Part shown: piece after piece, positions 1-8,625 of the stretch | Numbering within the stretch: the stretch's first letter is position 1 | Layout of the letters: every line of letters starts with the position of its first letter | Assembly (NCBI RefSeq): GCF_030823375.1 | Contig: NZ_JAUSXB010000001.1 | Location: 3,782,001 to 3,846,000, forward strand | Length of the DNA stretch: 64,000 nucleotides | Source of the DNA: Pseudarthrobacter siccitolerans | Lineage (GTDB): Bacteria > Actinomycetota > Actinomycetes > Actinomycetales > Micrococcaceae | Direction: 5' to 3' | Notes under the pieces: generated by a model | Database searches by the model: none | The model's input: only the letters and a program-made list of their open reading frames with translations | What the model was told of the DNA's origin: nothing | Program-made: the position numbers and the translations under genes

Positions 1-444
1 TGGGGGCAGGCGCTGGCACGTCACCACCGCACTGGCCGCAGCCGCAACTGGTTCGGGCTGGTAGCGACCGTCGTGGACCGGGAACTGATGCTGGGTGTGG
101 GTTTCGACGACACCTTCAAGTCAGGCGAGGACATCGAACTGCGTTGGCGGATGCGGAATTCCGGGATGCGCACTGCGGTGTCACGCCGGGTCGTCGTCGA
201 ACACCGTTTCGCAGCGGACGACTTCGACTTCGCGCTCGACCAGTTCCTCATGGACGGAACAGGACTGGGAAAGATGATCCGCAAACACGGCTGGCGCGGT
301 GCGAGGTTGGCGCTGCTGCCCGCCGCCGCGGCAGTTCGGGGCAGTGCCTTGAGCCTTGCGGCGGGGCAACCCCGGTGGCTGCGCTACTACATAGCCTTCT
401 GCTGGTACAACTACGCGGGTTTGGTCAAGGGTTTCGCGTCGTGA
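1..444 (+). CDS. Glycosyltransferase family 2, C-terminal part (5' end outside window)
   Basis: Open from the first base in frame 1, so the N-terminal part lies upstream; 147 residues are visible. The segment GEDIELRWRM matches the [G]EDxxLxxR motif near the acceptor site of GT-A fold family 2 enzymes. It is preceded by a mature-style loop (VVDRELMLGVGFDD) and followed by a hydrophobic C-terminal stretch with several aromatic residues (YYIAFCWYNYAGL), as in polysaccharide glycosyltransferases that sit at the membrane. Its stop overlaps the next start as GTGA, so it is the upstream member of the glycan operon ending at 5095. The sugar transferred cannot be told. Family call is good; exact role is inference. 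Confidence 0.8.
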   Translation, partial: WGQALARHHRTGRSRNWFGLVATVVDRELMLGVGFDDTFKSGEDIELRWRMRNSGMRTAVSRRVVVEHRFAADDFDFALDQFLMDGTGLGKMIRKHGWRGARLALLPAAAAVRGSALSLAAGQPRWLRYYIAFCWYNYAGLVKGFAS

Positions 445-1724
445 GCGCCTTGAGGGGGGACCGAGCCGTGGACGCCCCGCCCGTCCGGCACTCCGCCCTG
501 CGCAGCTCACTCGGCCTCATCATCGCCAAAGGCGCCCAGACCGGCTCAGGTTTCGCCTTCTGGGTGGTGGCCGCGCATGCTGCGTCCGAGCGTGAGGTCG
601 GGCTCACTACGGCGGCGGTCTCGGCGGTGTTGATCTGCGCACAGCTCGCGGTGCTTGGCGCCGGGTCGGCCGTGATCGTCTCCATCGGGCGGGGGGAACC
701 GCCGGCACGGGTGCTGGATGCGGCGTTCGGCATCGTGGCACTGGCCAGCACCGTGTTGGGCCTCGGGTACCTCCTGCTGCAGTCGGCCGTGGCGCCGGAC
801 ACGGCCTCGGTATCGGTTCTCTTCTGGCTCATGTTCCTCGTGGCCGCCGTCACCGGGACCATGGGCACCGTGCTGGACCAGGCGCTCGTGGCACTGGGAC
901 GCGGTGCCAGCGCGACCTTGAGGTACACGGTGGGCGGTCTGGTCTCGCTCGGGGCTGCAGCACTCGTGGCCTGGCAAGCGAATCCCGCCGCGGCGGACGT
1001 GCTGATGGCATGCTGGACCCTTGGCACCGCCTCTACGTGCATCGTGGGTGTGGTCCAGTTGCGCAGACTCGTCGGCTACCGGCCGCGGCCATCCTTGCAC
1101 CCGGCGCGTGGCCGTCCGCTGCTGATGGTGGGCATTCCAAACCAGCTCCTCACCCTCACCGAGCGCGCCCCCGGGCTGGTGCTGCCGCTCCTGCTCGTCC
1201 ACATCGTATCTCCCGAGGCTGCTGCCTACTGGTATCCTGCGTGGATGATGGCTTGGGCGGCCTACACCGCCCCGATGCTGATGGGCATCGTTCAGTTTTC
1301 CGAGGGTGTGCGGGAGCCTGGCCGCCTCGTGTCGACCACCTGGGCCACACTCCGGTGGTCGCTCGCCATAGGAGGCCTGGCTGCCGTCGTCCTCATCGTC
1401 TTCGCCCGCCCCCTGCTCCATCTGCTGGGAGACCGGTACGCTGATGCATCCGCCGGCGCCCTGCGGTGGCTGGCGGCCGGTGTGGTTGCCTATGCGGTGC
1501 TGCAGTCTTACAACGCCGTGTGCCGGGCCCGCGGCCGCTACGCGGAGGCCATCACGGTCGGCGTGGTCCTCGCAGTCGCCCTCTGCGTCGCAGCATTGTC
1601 CGCCGCCGAAAGCGGTCCCAGCGCCATGGCCCTTACCTGGCTGGTGGTGCTCTCCATCGGAGCCCTGGCGGTCGGCCTTCGGCTGCTCGCAGTCCTCCGG
1701 CACGTCAAACAGGAGGTACGATGA
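441..1724 (+). CDS. Wzx-like polysaccharide flippase / MATE-fold membrane protein
   Basis: 427 residues starting at GTG 441, which overlaps the preceding stop (GTGA). The protein is hydrophobic almost throughout, with about 12 predicted membrane segments and short charged loops, and an N-terminal segment (LGLIIAKGAQTGSGFAFW) typical of the oligosaccharide flippase (PST/MATE-like) superfamily. Such proteins move lipid-linked glycan units across the cytoplasmic membrane. Context supports this: a GT2 enzyme lies upstream and a GT-C-like protein downstream in one overlapping operon. There are no catalytic residues to check, so the call rests on topology, length and neighbours. A different multi-pass transporter remains possible. 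Confidence 0.7.
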   Translation: MSALRGDRAVDAPPVRHSALRSSLGLIIAKGAQTGSGFAFWVVAAHAASEREVGLTTAAVSAVLICAQLAVLGAGSAVIVSIGRGEPPARVLDAAFGIVALASTVLGLGYLLLQSAVAPDTASVSVLFWLMFLVAAVTGTMGTVLDQALVALGRGASATLRYTVGGLVSLGAAALVAWQANPAAADVLMACWTLGTASTCIVGVVQLRRLVGYRPRPSLHPARGRPLLMVGIPNQLLTLTERAPGLVLPLLLVHIVSPEAAAYWYPAWMMAWAAYTAPMLMGIVQFSEGVREPGRLVSTTWATLRWSLAIGGLAAVVLIVFARPLLHLLGDRYADASAGALRWLAAGVVAYAVLQSYNAVCRARGRYAEAITVGVVLAVALCVAALSAAESGPSAMALTWLVVLSIGALAVGLRLLAVLRHVKQEVR

Positions 1725-3499
1725 CCAGCACGCTTGATGCGCCGAGCCGCTTAGACAGGCGCTGGAAACCCCGTGACCTGTGGTGCGCCCTCGCGGGACT
1801 CGTGTCACTGGTGCTCGCCGCGGGGGCCGCTTCCACAGTGTCCTTGCCCGTGAACAGCGATCTGGGGCTCGTCGCCGTCCTGCCCTACCCGTTCTGGGTG
1901 GGGGTCCTGATACTTAACGCCGCCTTCTTCGTGGCCTTGCGCGGGGACTCCGCGGGACCGGCGAGCCGACCGGTGATGGTCTGGCTCGTGGCTGTGCTTG
2001 TGCTCGTGCTCTTCGGGGCCGCAGCCTTTGTGACAGACGTACCGCGGGGTGAGGTCGCGTTCCGGCATCTCGGCATCGCGGATGCCCTCTCCGGTATGCA
2101 GCGGATCGATCCGAACATCGATGCGTACTTCAACTGGCCGGGCTTCTTCGCTCTCCTTGCGACGGTGCTTGGGGCGACCGGCCTCGACCCAGTGACCCTT
2201 GCCCTGTGGGCTCCAGTGCTCAACGTGGGCCTGTGGCTGACTGCCGTGGCCGTGCTCACCGGCTATTTGACCCGGGATCCAAGGCGGCGCTGGCTGGTGC
2301 TCTGGCTCTTCTGCCTCGGCAACTGGCAGGACCAGGACTACCTGTCGCCCCAGGCCTTCGGCTTCTTCCTGTATCTCGTTGTGCTTGCGATGCTCCTCGG
2401 TCCGCTGGCAGCGCGGTCCGCCAAGTTCCACGGCTTCCGGCGCGCCGACCTGGCGGAGTGGTGGCGGGGGCGCTCGCCAGCCGAACCCCAGCCGGCGCGC
2501 CGGCTGGCCGCTCTCGTCGTGACCCTCCTGCTCATCACGGTCATCAACGCCAGCCATCAGCTGACGCCGTTTATGTTGCTCATTGTCATTACCGTTCTCA
2601 CCCTGAGCGGGCGGGTATGGCCCAGCAGGCTGCCTCTGATCGCCGGCCTGGTGCTGATGCTCTGGCTCGTCTTCCCGGCGAGTACGTACCTCGCCGGGCA
2701 CCCGCTCCTGCAGGACGCAGGACTGCAGATTGCGGCCGAGTCCAATGTGGTGGATCGTGTGAGCGGGACTCCCGGGCACCTGCTCGCGGTGCAAATCCGG
2801 GTCGGCCTCACCGTCCTCCTGTGGGTGCTCGCCGCTGTCGGGGCAGTGCTCGACCGGCGCCGGGGGCGCCTCGACCTCCGTGTGGTCCTCCTCGCCCTCA
2901 CCCCACTGCTGCTCTTCCCCGCGCAGGCGTACGGCGGAGAAATGCTCATTCGCGTTTCGCTGTTCGCACTGCCCTTCGTAGCCCTGTTGGCGAGCTCGGT
3001 GCTGCTCCCCGGAAACGGCGTCGCTCGCCCGTCCGTCCGCGCCGTGGGAGGCCTTGTCCTCACCTGCCTCCTGCTGGCCGTACTGACCGTGACCGGCCGG
3101 TTCGGAAACGCCCAGTATGACGTCTTCACCGACAATGAGATGGAGGCAGTCGCCGCCGCGGAGCATCTGGCGCCTCCCGGCTCGGCGGTCATCTCCGCAG
3201 CCCACCCGACGCCGTGGCGCAGCGGGTCCTACCTCGATCACCGTTACCGGACCATGGATGACCTGTGCCGGGAGGACCTGTCAACTCAGACGTGCGGTCC
3301 CATCGTCTACAACTTTGCCCGGCACACCCCGGCCGGCGCCCACATGCTCTTCCTGCGCTCGTCGGAGGCGAGCGTGGTGCTCCAGGGCGACAACAGTGCG
3401 GGCGAATTCACCGAGCTGGAGGAGTGGTTTAGCATGCAGGACGGCGTGGAGCTGGTGTTCAACAACGTGGATGCACGTGTGTACAAGGTGGCGCCATGA
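1721..3499 (+). CDS. Large polytopic membrane protein, GT-C glycosyltransferase or polymerase-like
   Basis: 592 residues. ATG 1721 overlaps the previous stop (ATGA) and is preceded by AGGAGG at 1711-1716. Residues 1 to about 465 carry roughly 11-12 membrane segments; the last ~120 residues are soluble and probably extracytoplasmic. A WQDQDYLSPQAFGFFLYL segment about residue 205, with loop acids such as RIDPNIDAYFNWP before it, resembles actinobacterial GT-C type (ArnT/Wzy-like) membrane glycosyltransferases. With a flippase and GT2 beside it, a role in polymerising or decorating an exported glycan is likely. I do not recognise a named family with certainty. Confidence 0.6.
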   Translation: MTSTLDAPSRLDRRWKPRDLWCALAGLVSLVLAAGAASTVSLPVNSDLGLVAVLPYPFWVGVLILNAAFFVALRGDSAGPASRPVMVWLVAVLVLVLFGAAAFVTDVPRGEVAFRHLGIADALSGMQRIDPNIDAYFNWPGFFALLATVLGATGLDPVTLALWAPVLNVGLWLTAVAVLTGYLTRDPRRRWLVLWLFCLGNWQDQDYLSPQAFGFFLYLVVLAMLLGPLAARSAKFHGFRRADLAEWWRGRSPAEPQPARRLAALVVTLLLITVINASHQLTPFMLLIVITVLTLSGRVWPSRLPLIAGLVLMLWLVFPASTYLAGHPLLQDAGLQIAAESNVVDRVSGTPGHLLAVQIRVGLTVLLWVLAAVGAVLDRRRGRLDLRVVLLALTPLLLFPAQAYGGEMLIRVSLFALPFVALLASSVLLPGNGVARPSVRAVGGLVLTCLLLAVLTVTGRFGNAQYDVFTDNEMEAVAAAEHLAPPGSAVISAAHPTPWRSGSYLDHRYRTMDDLCREDLSTQTCGPIVYNFARHTPAGAHMLFLRSSEASVVLQGDNSAGEFTELEEWFSMQDGVELVFNNVDARVYKVAP

Positions 3500-3849
3500 G
3501 TGCCATGAGTGCCATGACTATCGTCAAGCGGCCCACCATGGCGCTCGGTCTCGCCGCCGTCGTGCTGGTGCTCCTAACGCTTGTGGGGCTGCCGACTCCG
3601 CTGCAAACGGCCGCCGCGGCAGCTGTCCTCATCCTGCTCCCGGGACAGGCACTGGCCCGGCTCACGCCGGTAACCGACTTCGCCCTCGAAGCGCTGCTCG
3701 TCCTGGCGCTTGGCCTCGCCACGCTCACCGTGGTGTCCACGGCGATGTTCTACCTTGCCGTGTGGTCGTGGCAGGCATGCGTCGTCTCGATGGGCGCCAT
3801 CACCATCCTCGCGTGCCTTGCACGCGCACGGCAGGAGGCTGCGTCATGA
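3496..3849 (+). CDS. Small membrane protein of glycan operon (unknown)
   Basis: 117 residues with ATG 3496 overlapping the preceding stop (ATGA). Three hydrophobic segments are visible: about residues 15-35 (MALGLAAVVLVLLTLVGLP), 38-55 and 60-110. The middle contains LLPGQALARLTP, resembling the entry region of the DUF1616/glycan-associated membrane proteins, but the protein is too short for that family. No catalytic motif is seen. Its fixed place between the GT-C-like protein and another mini membrane protein, with stop-start overlaps on both sides, suggests translational coupling and a role as an accessory subunit of the export machinery. Function is unknown. Confidence 0.6.
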   Translation: MSAMSAMTIVKRPTMALGLAAVVLVLLTLVGLPTPLQTAAAAAVLILLPGQALARLTPVTDFALEALLVLALGLATLTVVSTAMFYLAVWSWQACVVSMGAITILACLARARQEAAS

Positions 3850-4049
3850 CCGATCTTGCAGGACTGTTGGTGGCTGCCGCCCTGCTCGTCACCCTCGTCA
3901 CCCTCGAGGTCCGGCACGCCGGACCAGACCCCAGGCAAACCGCAGCCCCGAGGATTCTCAACCGGGCGGTGAGCCGCGGGGCCGTTGCCGTCATGTGGAT
4001 AGCGTGCCTGCTCCTCCTCCTGCCACGTCTGCTGGAACTACTCACGTGA
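3846..4049 (+). CDS. 67-residue membrane protein of glycan operon (unknown)
   Basis: A very short gene starting at ATG 3846 (ATGA overlap with the preceding stop) and ending in the GTGA overlap with the metallophosphoesterase. It has two hydrophobic helices (LLVAAALLVTLVTLEV near the N terminus and VAVMWIACLLLLLPRLLELL at the C terminus) joined by a short polar loop containing PRQTAAPRILNRAV. That architecture resembles two-helix accessory subunits of larger complexes. I do not recognise the family. The overlaps on both sides and typical codon use argue that it is a real gene rather than a chance frame. Confidence 0.55.
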   Translation: MTDLAGLLVAAALLVTLVTLEVRHAGPDPRQTAAPRILNRAVSRGAVAVMWIACLLLLLPRLLELLT

Positions 4050-5095
4050 GTGGCGCAGCCCGGTGGTGGCTCCTCAGCGACCTCCACTTGGGCGCGGCGG
4101 ACGAGGACCCCCGGCGCCCCGGCAAGGTGCTGCCAGAGTTCCTGCACCGCGAGGTGCTGGCGGCCGCCGGCCAGCAGCACGTCGTTTTTGTCGGTGACAC
4201 CTTTGAGCTGGCCGGGTTCCCCGAAGAGGAGAGCCTGGCCCGGCTGGAGTCCATCCTGGACCGCCACCCGGACACCTTGCAGGCGCTCAAGGCGTGCGCG
4301 GCGCGCGGCGTGCAGTTGCACTTCGTGTGCGGCAACCATGACGTGGAGCTGGCCCGGCCCTCCGTTGGTGCCCGCCTGTCATCGCTGCTGTCACCGGCCG
4401 GGCCCGCGCAGGTCCGGGTGCACCCCTGGTTCCTGCACGTGCCCCACGTCCTCGTGGCCGAACACGGGCACCAGCATCACGCGCTGCACCGGATCCCCGA
4501 ACTGCTGCGCACCGCGGTCAGCGGTACCGACGAGCTGGACCTGCCTCCGCTCGCCGCGTGGCACGCCCAGCCGTCGACATCGCGCCTGAGCCGTGCCGGC
4601 GCTGTTGCCCGGGCCTGCCTGGCGTCTGAACGGGCGGAACGCCGCGTCCGTGAGGTTGCCTACGGCGAGCTGTTGCAGGCCGAGTCACTGCGGCTGGAGC
4701 TCGACGGGGAGGCTGTCCGGGACCTGGCGCGCCTGTCCCGGTTCCGGACGGTGGCGGTGCTCCCGCGCACGGCCTCCCGCATGGTGCTCGCGGCCGCCGG
4801 GCGCAGCATCGCCAGCGAGGAGGCTCCTGCCGCAGCGGCCCGCGTCGCGCGCACCCTCGAAGCGCACAGTTCCGCGGTAGCCTGGTACGTTTCGGCCCAC
4901 ACCCACCGTGCCCTCGAGTCGGCCCTCGGAGAATCCGCCACCCGGTATGTCAACACCGGCACGTGGTCTTCGGACGTCCGGGGCCGCGGACCTGACCAGT
5001 GGGACCGCGGTGCTTTCCCGTACGCTGTGGTCGACCTCGCCGAAGAAGGCGCCATCAGCGGCGGGCTGCGGTACTGGCGTCCGGACAACGGCTGA
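4046..5095 (+). CDS. Calcineurin-like metallophosphoesterase (LpxH-like fold)
   Basis: 349 residues from GTG 4046, overlapping the previous stop. The metallophosphoesterase signatures are all present: SDLHLG near residue 12, VGDTFEL near 50, GNHDVEL near 95, GHQHH further on and HTHRALES near 290. The order SDLHLG...GD...GNHD...GH..HTH is that of binuclear-metal phosphoesterases; UDP-diacylglucosamine hydrolase LpxH and related UDP-sugar hydrolases share it. No lipid A is made by actinobacteria, so the substrate is probably a nucleotide-sugar or lipid-linked phosphate of the adjacent polysaccharide pathway. It is the last gene of the operon. Confidence 0.8.
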   Translation: MSGAARWWLLSDLHLGAADEDPRRPGKVLPEFLHREVLAAAGQQHVVFVGDTFELAGFPEEESLARLESILDRHPDTLQALKACAARGVQLHFVCGNHDVELARPSVGARLSSLLSPAGPAQVRVHPWFLHVPHVLVAEHGHQHHALHRIPELLRTAVSGTDELDLPPLAAWHAQPSTSRLSRAGAVARACLASERAERRVREVAYGELLQAESLRLELDGEAVRDLARLSRFRTVAVLPRTASRMVLAAAGRSIASEEAPAAAARVARTLEAHSSAVAWYVSAHTHRALESALGESATRYVNTGTWSSDVRGRGPDQWDRGAFPYAVVDLAEEGAISGGLRYWRPDNG

Positions 5096-5110
5096 AGCCC
5101 GGCCGGTATG

Positions 5111-5129
5111 GGCTCAGTTGGCGTGAGCC
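5111..5129. terminator. Weak hairpin between convergent genes
   Basis: GGCTCA (5111-5116) pairs with TGAGCC (5124-5129) across a 7-nt loop in the 68-bp gap between the metallophosphoesterase stop and the GH16 stop. There is no T tract, so terminator function for either gene is only a guess. Confidence 0.3.
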
Positions 5130-5163
5130 AGGGCTCAGCCTATGCCGCGGGGAGCTGGTGCGG

Positions 5164-6138
5164 TCAGCCCTTTTCCCAGATGGCCACCCAATCCACATAC
5201 AGATGGCCGCTCGTTGCCGGATCCGGGCACTCCGGCAGGCAGGATTCGGTCTGCAAAATGTAATGCATCGGCGTATCCGGCGTGGCGGTGGTACTCATGC
5301 CAATTGATCTGCCGTCAAGAAAAAACTCAACCCGTCCGGGGCTCCATTCGGTGGTGGCCGTGTGCCAGAACCTAAAGGAAGACGGGGTGTGGAACATATC
5401 GATCAGCCCGCCCTCATCGCTGCCAGTGCCGTGCATGGCAGCATAGATTGTTGCCGCCAGGTCTCCCTCCGGGAAGTCTATTTCGCCGTCCCGCGGCCAC
5501 TGTTTGCTGTCGGGCCAGAGCAGCCATGCGGTTTTGAATCCCTTCAGTGCGTCGCCCTTAAACCGCACGGAGTATCGTCCGTAGAGTTGGCTGTTGTAGG
5601 GCCGTTCACTGGTCTCCGTAAGCTTGGGCGCCGGTGCCGCGCCCATTGAGTAGCCGTTTTCGGAGTGCAGATACATGTCCAGGACGCCGTCCTGCACACT
5701 AAGGACCTTGGACGGGAAATACCCGGACTTTGCCTGATTCAACTGGGCAGCCGTATCCGGCGTACCGTCAGCGTAATTGGCGCTCCACTTCGGGCCGTAG
5801 ACGTCGCCCGGGAATCCGCCCACCGGCACATTCCCGCTGACAAAATCCTCCGTAAAAACCTGTTTCCACCCGGGCAGGTTGCCGACGGGCATGGCCTCTC
5901 CGCTGGGCCGGCTGGTGTTCTTAACCGCTTGGTGCGGCGAAGCAGAGGCCGCATCCGCCCGTCCGGTTCCCTGGGCTTCAGCGCTAAGGGTGGGCGGCGA
6001 ATCGGAAGCGAAAGTCATCGAGCCCAGAACCGACAAAAGGACCGCCGAAACGAGGGGGAGTACCCGCATGCGACGCCAGGACCTCTCCAAGTTGTCACCC
6101 CGCGGCGGGGCCGCGTCGATGGTTCTGAATCCGTTCAT
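5164..6138 (-). CDS. Secreted glycoside hydrolase family 16 (endo-glucanase type)
   Basis: 324 residues from ATG 6138. This start was chosen over an upstream in-frame ATG at 6285 because GAGG lies about 11 nt before it and the N terminus then reads as a signal sequence: RRMRV followed by LPLVSAVLLSVLGSMTFA (residues 24-44). The GH16 catalytic motif is EIDFPE, with the nucleophile Glu219, Asp221 and acid/base Glu224. The preceding TAWLLWPDSKQWPRDG and flanking Trp/Tyr residues fit the beta-jelly-roll cleft. The enzyme should cleave beta-1,3 or beta-1,4 glucans outside the cell. It lies tail to tail with the polysaccharide operon, so trimming of the host's own glycan is a reasonable alternative to foraging. 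Confidence 0.85.
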   Translation of the reverse strand: MNGFRTIDAAPPRGDNLERSWRRMRVLPLVSAVLLSVLGSMTFASDSPPTLSAEAQGTGRADAASASPHQAVKNTSRPSGEAMPVGNLPGWKQVFTEDFVSGNVPVGGFPGDVYGPKWSANYADGTPDTAAQLNQAKSGYFPSKVLSVQDGVLDMYLHSENGYSMGAAPAPKLTETSERPYNSQLYGRYSVRFKGDALKGFKTAWLLWPDSKQWPRDGEIDFPEGDLAATIYAAMHGTGSDEGGLIDMFHTPSSFRFWHTATTEWSPGRVEFFLDGRSIGMSTTATPDTPMHYILQTESCLPECPDPATSGHLYVDWVAIWEKG

Positions 6139-6288
6139 TGCATTCAGTTGCCTCTGTGATGCGGAGATCGGCCAGGCATCCTCCCAATGCACCGGGGAAA
6201 GATACAGGCACTGTACCCCAGTCTGTACGGACCGGGTATGACGTCCCGACTCACGCCGGGCCCGCTCCTTGGAGCCGTCCGGCAATTC

Positions 6289-6702
6289 CTATCCTGCAGG
6301 TACCTCTGAGGGATCACCGGATTCCCTGGACTCCTTTTGCCACGGCCAGCGTCCGGTAATTTCAAGCTCAAGGGAAAAACTGAGGAATGTCCGGATCAGC
6401 ACGATGATGGCCAGGACTCCAACGGTCTCGAAGGTCGGTGTCACCGCGACCGTACGGATGATGTCGGCGGCAACCAACAGCTCAAGCCCCAGCAAAATGG
6501 ACCTGCCCAGGAGCTGCCGGTATAAGCGGTAGAAGTTCAATTTCCCACTGCCCGCAGGAAGGTTTCGCGGCTGATGACCGCGCAGTGCCAGAGGGACGGA
6601 CACCAGGGCGCCAACCACCATGACAGCTACTCCGGCAAAATCGACAACCTGCCCGGCAGCCTCAATAACTTCCCGAAAGTCCAAGTTTCCTGCCTCACTC
6701 AT
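6289..6702 (-). CDS. DUF1622 family membrane protein
   Basis: 137 residues with an N-terminal amphipathic start (MSEAGNLDFREVIEAAGQ) and three hydrophobic segments: around residues 20-42, 65-90 and 92-115. The string RSILLGLELLVAADIIRTV and the following TFETVGVLAIIVLIRTFLSFSLELEI are typical of DUF1622, a small inner-membrane family of unknown function. The C terminus (RWPWQKES) is cytoplasmic and charged. It lies between GH16 and an SDR gene on the same strand without overlap, so it may be monocistronic. No function can be assigned. Confidence 0.8.
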   Translation of the reverse strand: MSEAGNLDFREVIEAAGQVVDFAGVAVMVVGALVSVPLALRGHQPRNLPAGSGKLNFYRLYRQLLGRSILLGLELLVAADIIRTVAVTPTFETVGVLAIIVLIRTFLSFSLELEITGRWPWQKESRESGDPSEVPAG

Positions 6703-6735
6703 CCCGCATCACGTCGCTTTTGTTCAGGGGACAGC

Positions 6736-7596
6736 CTACGGGTGGCGGATGCCGTTGCCGGCCAGGACGTCCCGGTAACCGTCCCTGAAGGAAGGAAACG
6801 CGAAGGTGAAGCCCGTGCTTTGGAGGAGTTTGTTGCTGCAGCGCTTGTTCCCGCCGCGGGCAGGTCCGGCGTCTCCCACCGGCGGCGCAGCCATGCCCAG
6901 TTCGCCGGCGAGGAAACGCAGCACGGCTCCGAGATCGGCCGGGTCGTTGTCCACGCCAACGTAGACCGGGCCCGGGCTTGCAGGCATGGTGGCCAGATGC
7001 ACGATCGCAGCCGCAGCGTCGTCGCGGTGGATACGGTTGGTGTACCGGACGTCCTGGGGAATAACGGCGGAACTGTCGCGCACCTGGTCGATCAACCTGG
7101 TCCGGCCCGGCCCATAGATCCCGCCCAGCCGAAGGGACACGGCAGTTGTGGGGGTTCCCTCAAGCCTCTTTCGGAGAAGCTCCTCCGCCTCCCTCAGGAT
7201 CCTGCCGGAAAAGCCGCCCGGCGCAGGTGCCGTGCCCTCATCAACCCAGCCGCCTCCCGCGTCTCCATAAACCGCGGTGGAGGAGACAAAGAGCACCCGG
7301 CCCGGCGTCACGCCGTCGCGCTCCAAAGCATCCAGGACGTTGCCCAGGCCCCGCACATACGCGGACCGGTAGGCATCCTGCGAGGATGAATCTGCGGCCA
7401 CGGCAATGACGACGGCGGAAGTGTCCGCCGGGACCGGCGGCAGGTTGGGTGCGCTCAGGTCAGCCGCCACACCTTCGATCGCGGCCGGCAGCTTTGCGGG
7501 GGAGCGGCGCCAGCCCACTACACGGCGACCGCGGGCAGCGAACCGCAAACCGGCTTCAGTCCCGAGGTCGCCGCAGCCGGCCAAGAGGATCGTCAT
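6736..7596 (-). CDS. SDR family NAD-dependent epimerase/dehydratase (YeeZ-like)
   Basis: 286 residues. The N terminus MTILLAGCGDLGTEAGLRFA carries the glycine-rich GxxxxG NAD(P)-binding turn of a Rossmann fold, and VLFVSSTAVYGD at about residue 105 is the extended-SDR Ser-Thr-Ala-Val-Tyr-Gly segment. LRLGGIYGPGR and the Asn-Arg-Ile-His (TNRIHRDDAAAAIVHL) string after it match YeeZ-like atypical extended SDRs. No YxxxK catalytic pair is visible at the usual place, as is common in this subgroup, so the reaction is unknown. The gene stands alone on the minus strand. Confidence 0.75.
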   Translation of the reverse strand: MTILLAGCGDLGTEAGLRFAARGRRVVGWRRSPAKLPAAIEGVAADLSAPNLPPVPADTSAVVIAVAADSSSQDAYRSAYVRGLGNVLDALERDGVTPGRVLFVSSTAVYGDAGGGWVDEGTAPAPGGFSGRILREAEELLRKRLEGTPTTAVSLRLGGIYGPGRTRLIDQVRDSSAVIPQDVRYTNRIHRDDAAAAIVHLATMPASPGPVYVGVDNDPADLGAVLRFLAGELGMAAPPVGDAGPARGGNKRCSNKLLQSTGFTFAFPSFRDGYRDVLAGNGIRHP

Positions 7597-7647
7597 GGAT
7601 GACAGTCTGCCATCAGCGCTGCGCTGACCGTACTCACGGAAGCTGGG

Positions 7648-8553
7648 TCAGGGCGGCCCTGGGAGGGTGGAAACAATCTCCGGACTAGGAACCGGGACCC
7701 GTTGGGGCTGGGGCGAAAGCTGTGAAAGGGCGTTGAGGATCACGCCCAGGACGAAAATGATGAGAGCCAGCCGGAAGAGTATGCCGAAGCAACCCGGTTT
7801 TTTCGTTCCCTCAGGCTTCGGCCGGCTTGTTCCCGAAGGGCGAAGGGTGCGCGGGTCGTCGGCAGGATCACGGGCGGTGCGCCAGCGCTGCAAGGTCGCT
7901 GCAGGGCCTGAAGAATGGGCGAAATCCGGCGGTCCTGTAGGTACATGTCCGGTCGTCAGTACTGAAGGACTCGAGCCCCCCGCAAGTTGGTTCGTGAGGT
8001 AGCGGTGAACGGCTCCCACTGTCCCGGGATCAAGCACAGCAGCGGTAGCTGCTACTGCCTGAGGCAACGTTTCGATCCCTTGGACCCGGGCCCCGCTGGC
8101 CGTGGTCCCTTGTAGATTGGGCTGACCAACCATACAGAGCCAGGCCTGGACGTAGCGGCGGTGCTGCGGTTCGAGGAGGGCGGCCACTGCTGCACCCTGC
8201 TCCAGAACTCCAGTAACTTCCCGCTCCCGGGAGTAGCCATTTTGCCGCAGGATACCATTACGAAGTTGCAGGTCGCCCGACCAATTCTTTGCGTCTATGA
8301 CGATGACGCCGCCGGGCCCGACCAGAATATGGTCAAGGTTCGCTTTGGGACGTCCGGGCCAATGGACATCGTGCAGGGCCATCCAGCCCTGGGACTCCAG
8401 GGCCTCAAGCACGGCGGCAACGCGGGCTTCGCCGGCGGCGCCAGCCGCCCACGCCCGTTCAGCACGTTCTGCATAGTCCAGCTGCCGCCGCAGTTTTGCA
8501 GCTCGTTCAGCAGCTAAGCGCGCCTGCTCTGCCGCGCCGTCGCCAGCACCCAT
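7648..8553 (-). CDS. NERD-domain (nuclease-related) protein with C-terminal membrane anchor
   Basis: 301 residues from ATG 8553, preceded by GGGGG. An N-terminal charged helix (residues 5-45, rich in Ala/Arg/Glu) leads into a NERD domain at about 40-150. NLDHILVGPGGVIVIDAKNW supplies the Asp and the DAK catalytic-type residues of the restriction-endonuclease-like fold. The middle (ALLEPQHRRYVQAWLCMVG) still fits the fold. Residues about 235-285 contain a basic linker and a single membrane helix (CFGILFRLALIIFVLGVILNAL), so the protein is membrane-tethered with the NERD domain inside. NERD proteins are proposed to process DNA but most are uncharacterised. Confidence 0.8.
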   Translation of the reverse strand: MGAGDGAAEQARLAAERAAKLRRQLDYAERAERAWAAGAAGEARVAAVLEALESQGWMALHDVHWPGRPKANLDHILVGPGGVIVIDAKNWSGDLQLRNGILRQNGYSREREVTGVLEQGAAVAALLEPQHRRYVQAWLCMVGQPNLQGTTASGARVQGIETLPQAVAATAAVLDPGTVGAVHRYLTNQLAGGSSPSVLTTGHVPTGPPDFAHSSGPAATLQRWRTARDPADDPRTLRPSGTSRPKPEGTKKPGCFGILFRLALIIFVLGVILNALSQLSPQPQRVPVPSPEIVSTLPGPP

Positions 8554-8625
8554 ATGTTGCCCCCATGCTTATGGTGTGCGTCCCCCGCACCCAAGCCTTA
8601 CTGTATGCGATTAACTTTGGGTGCT

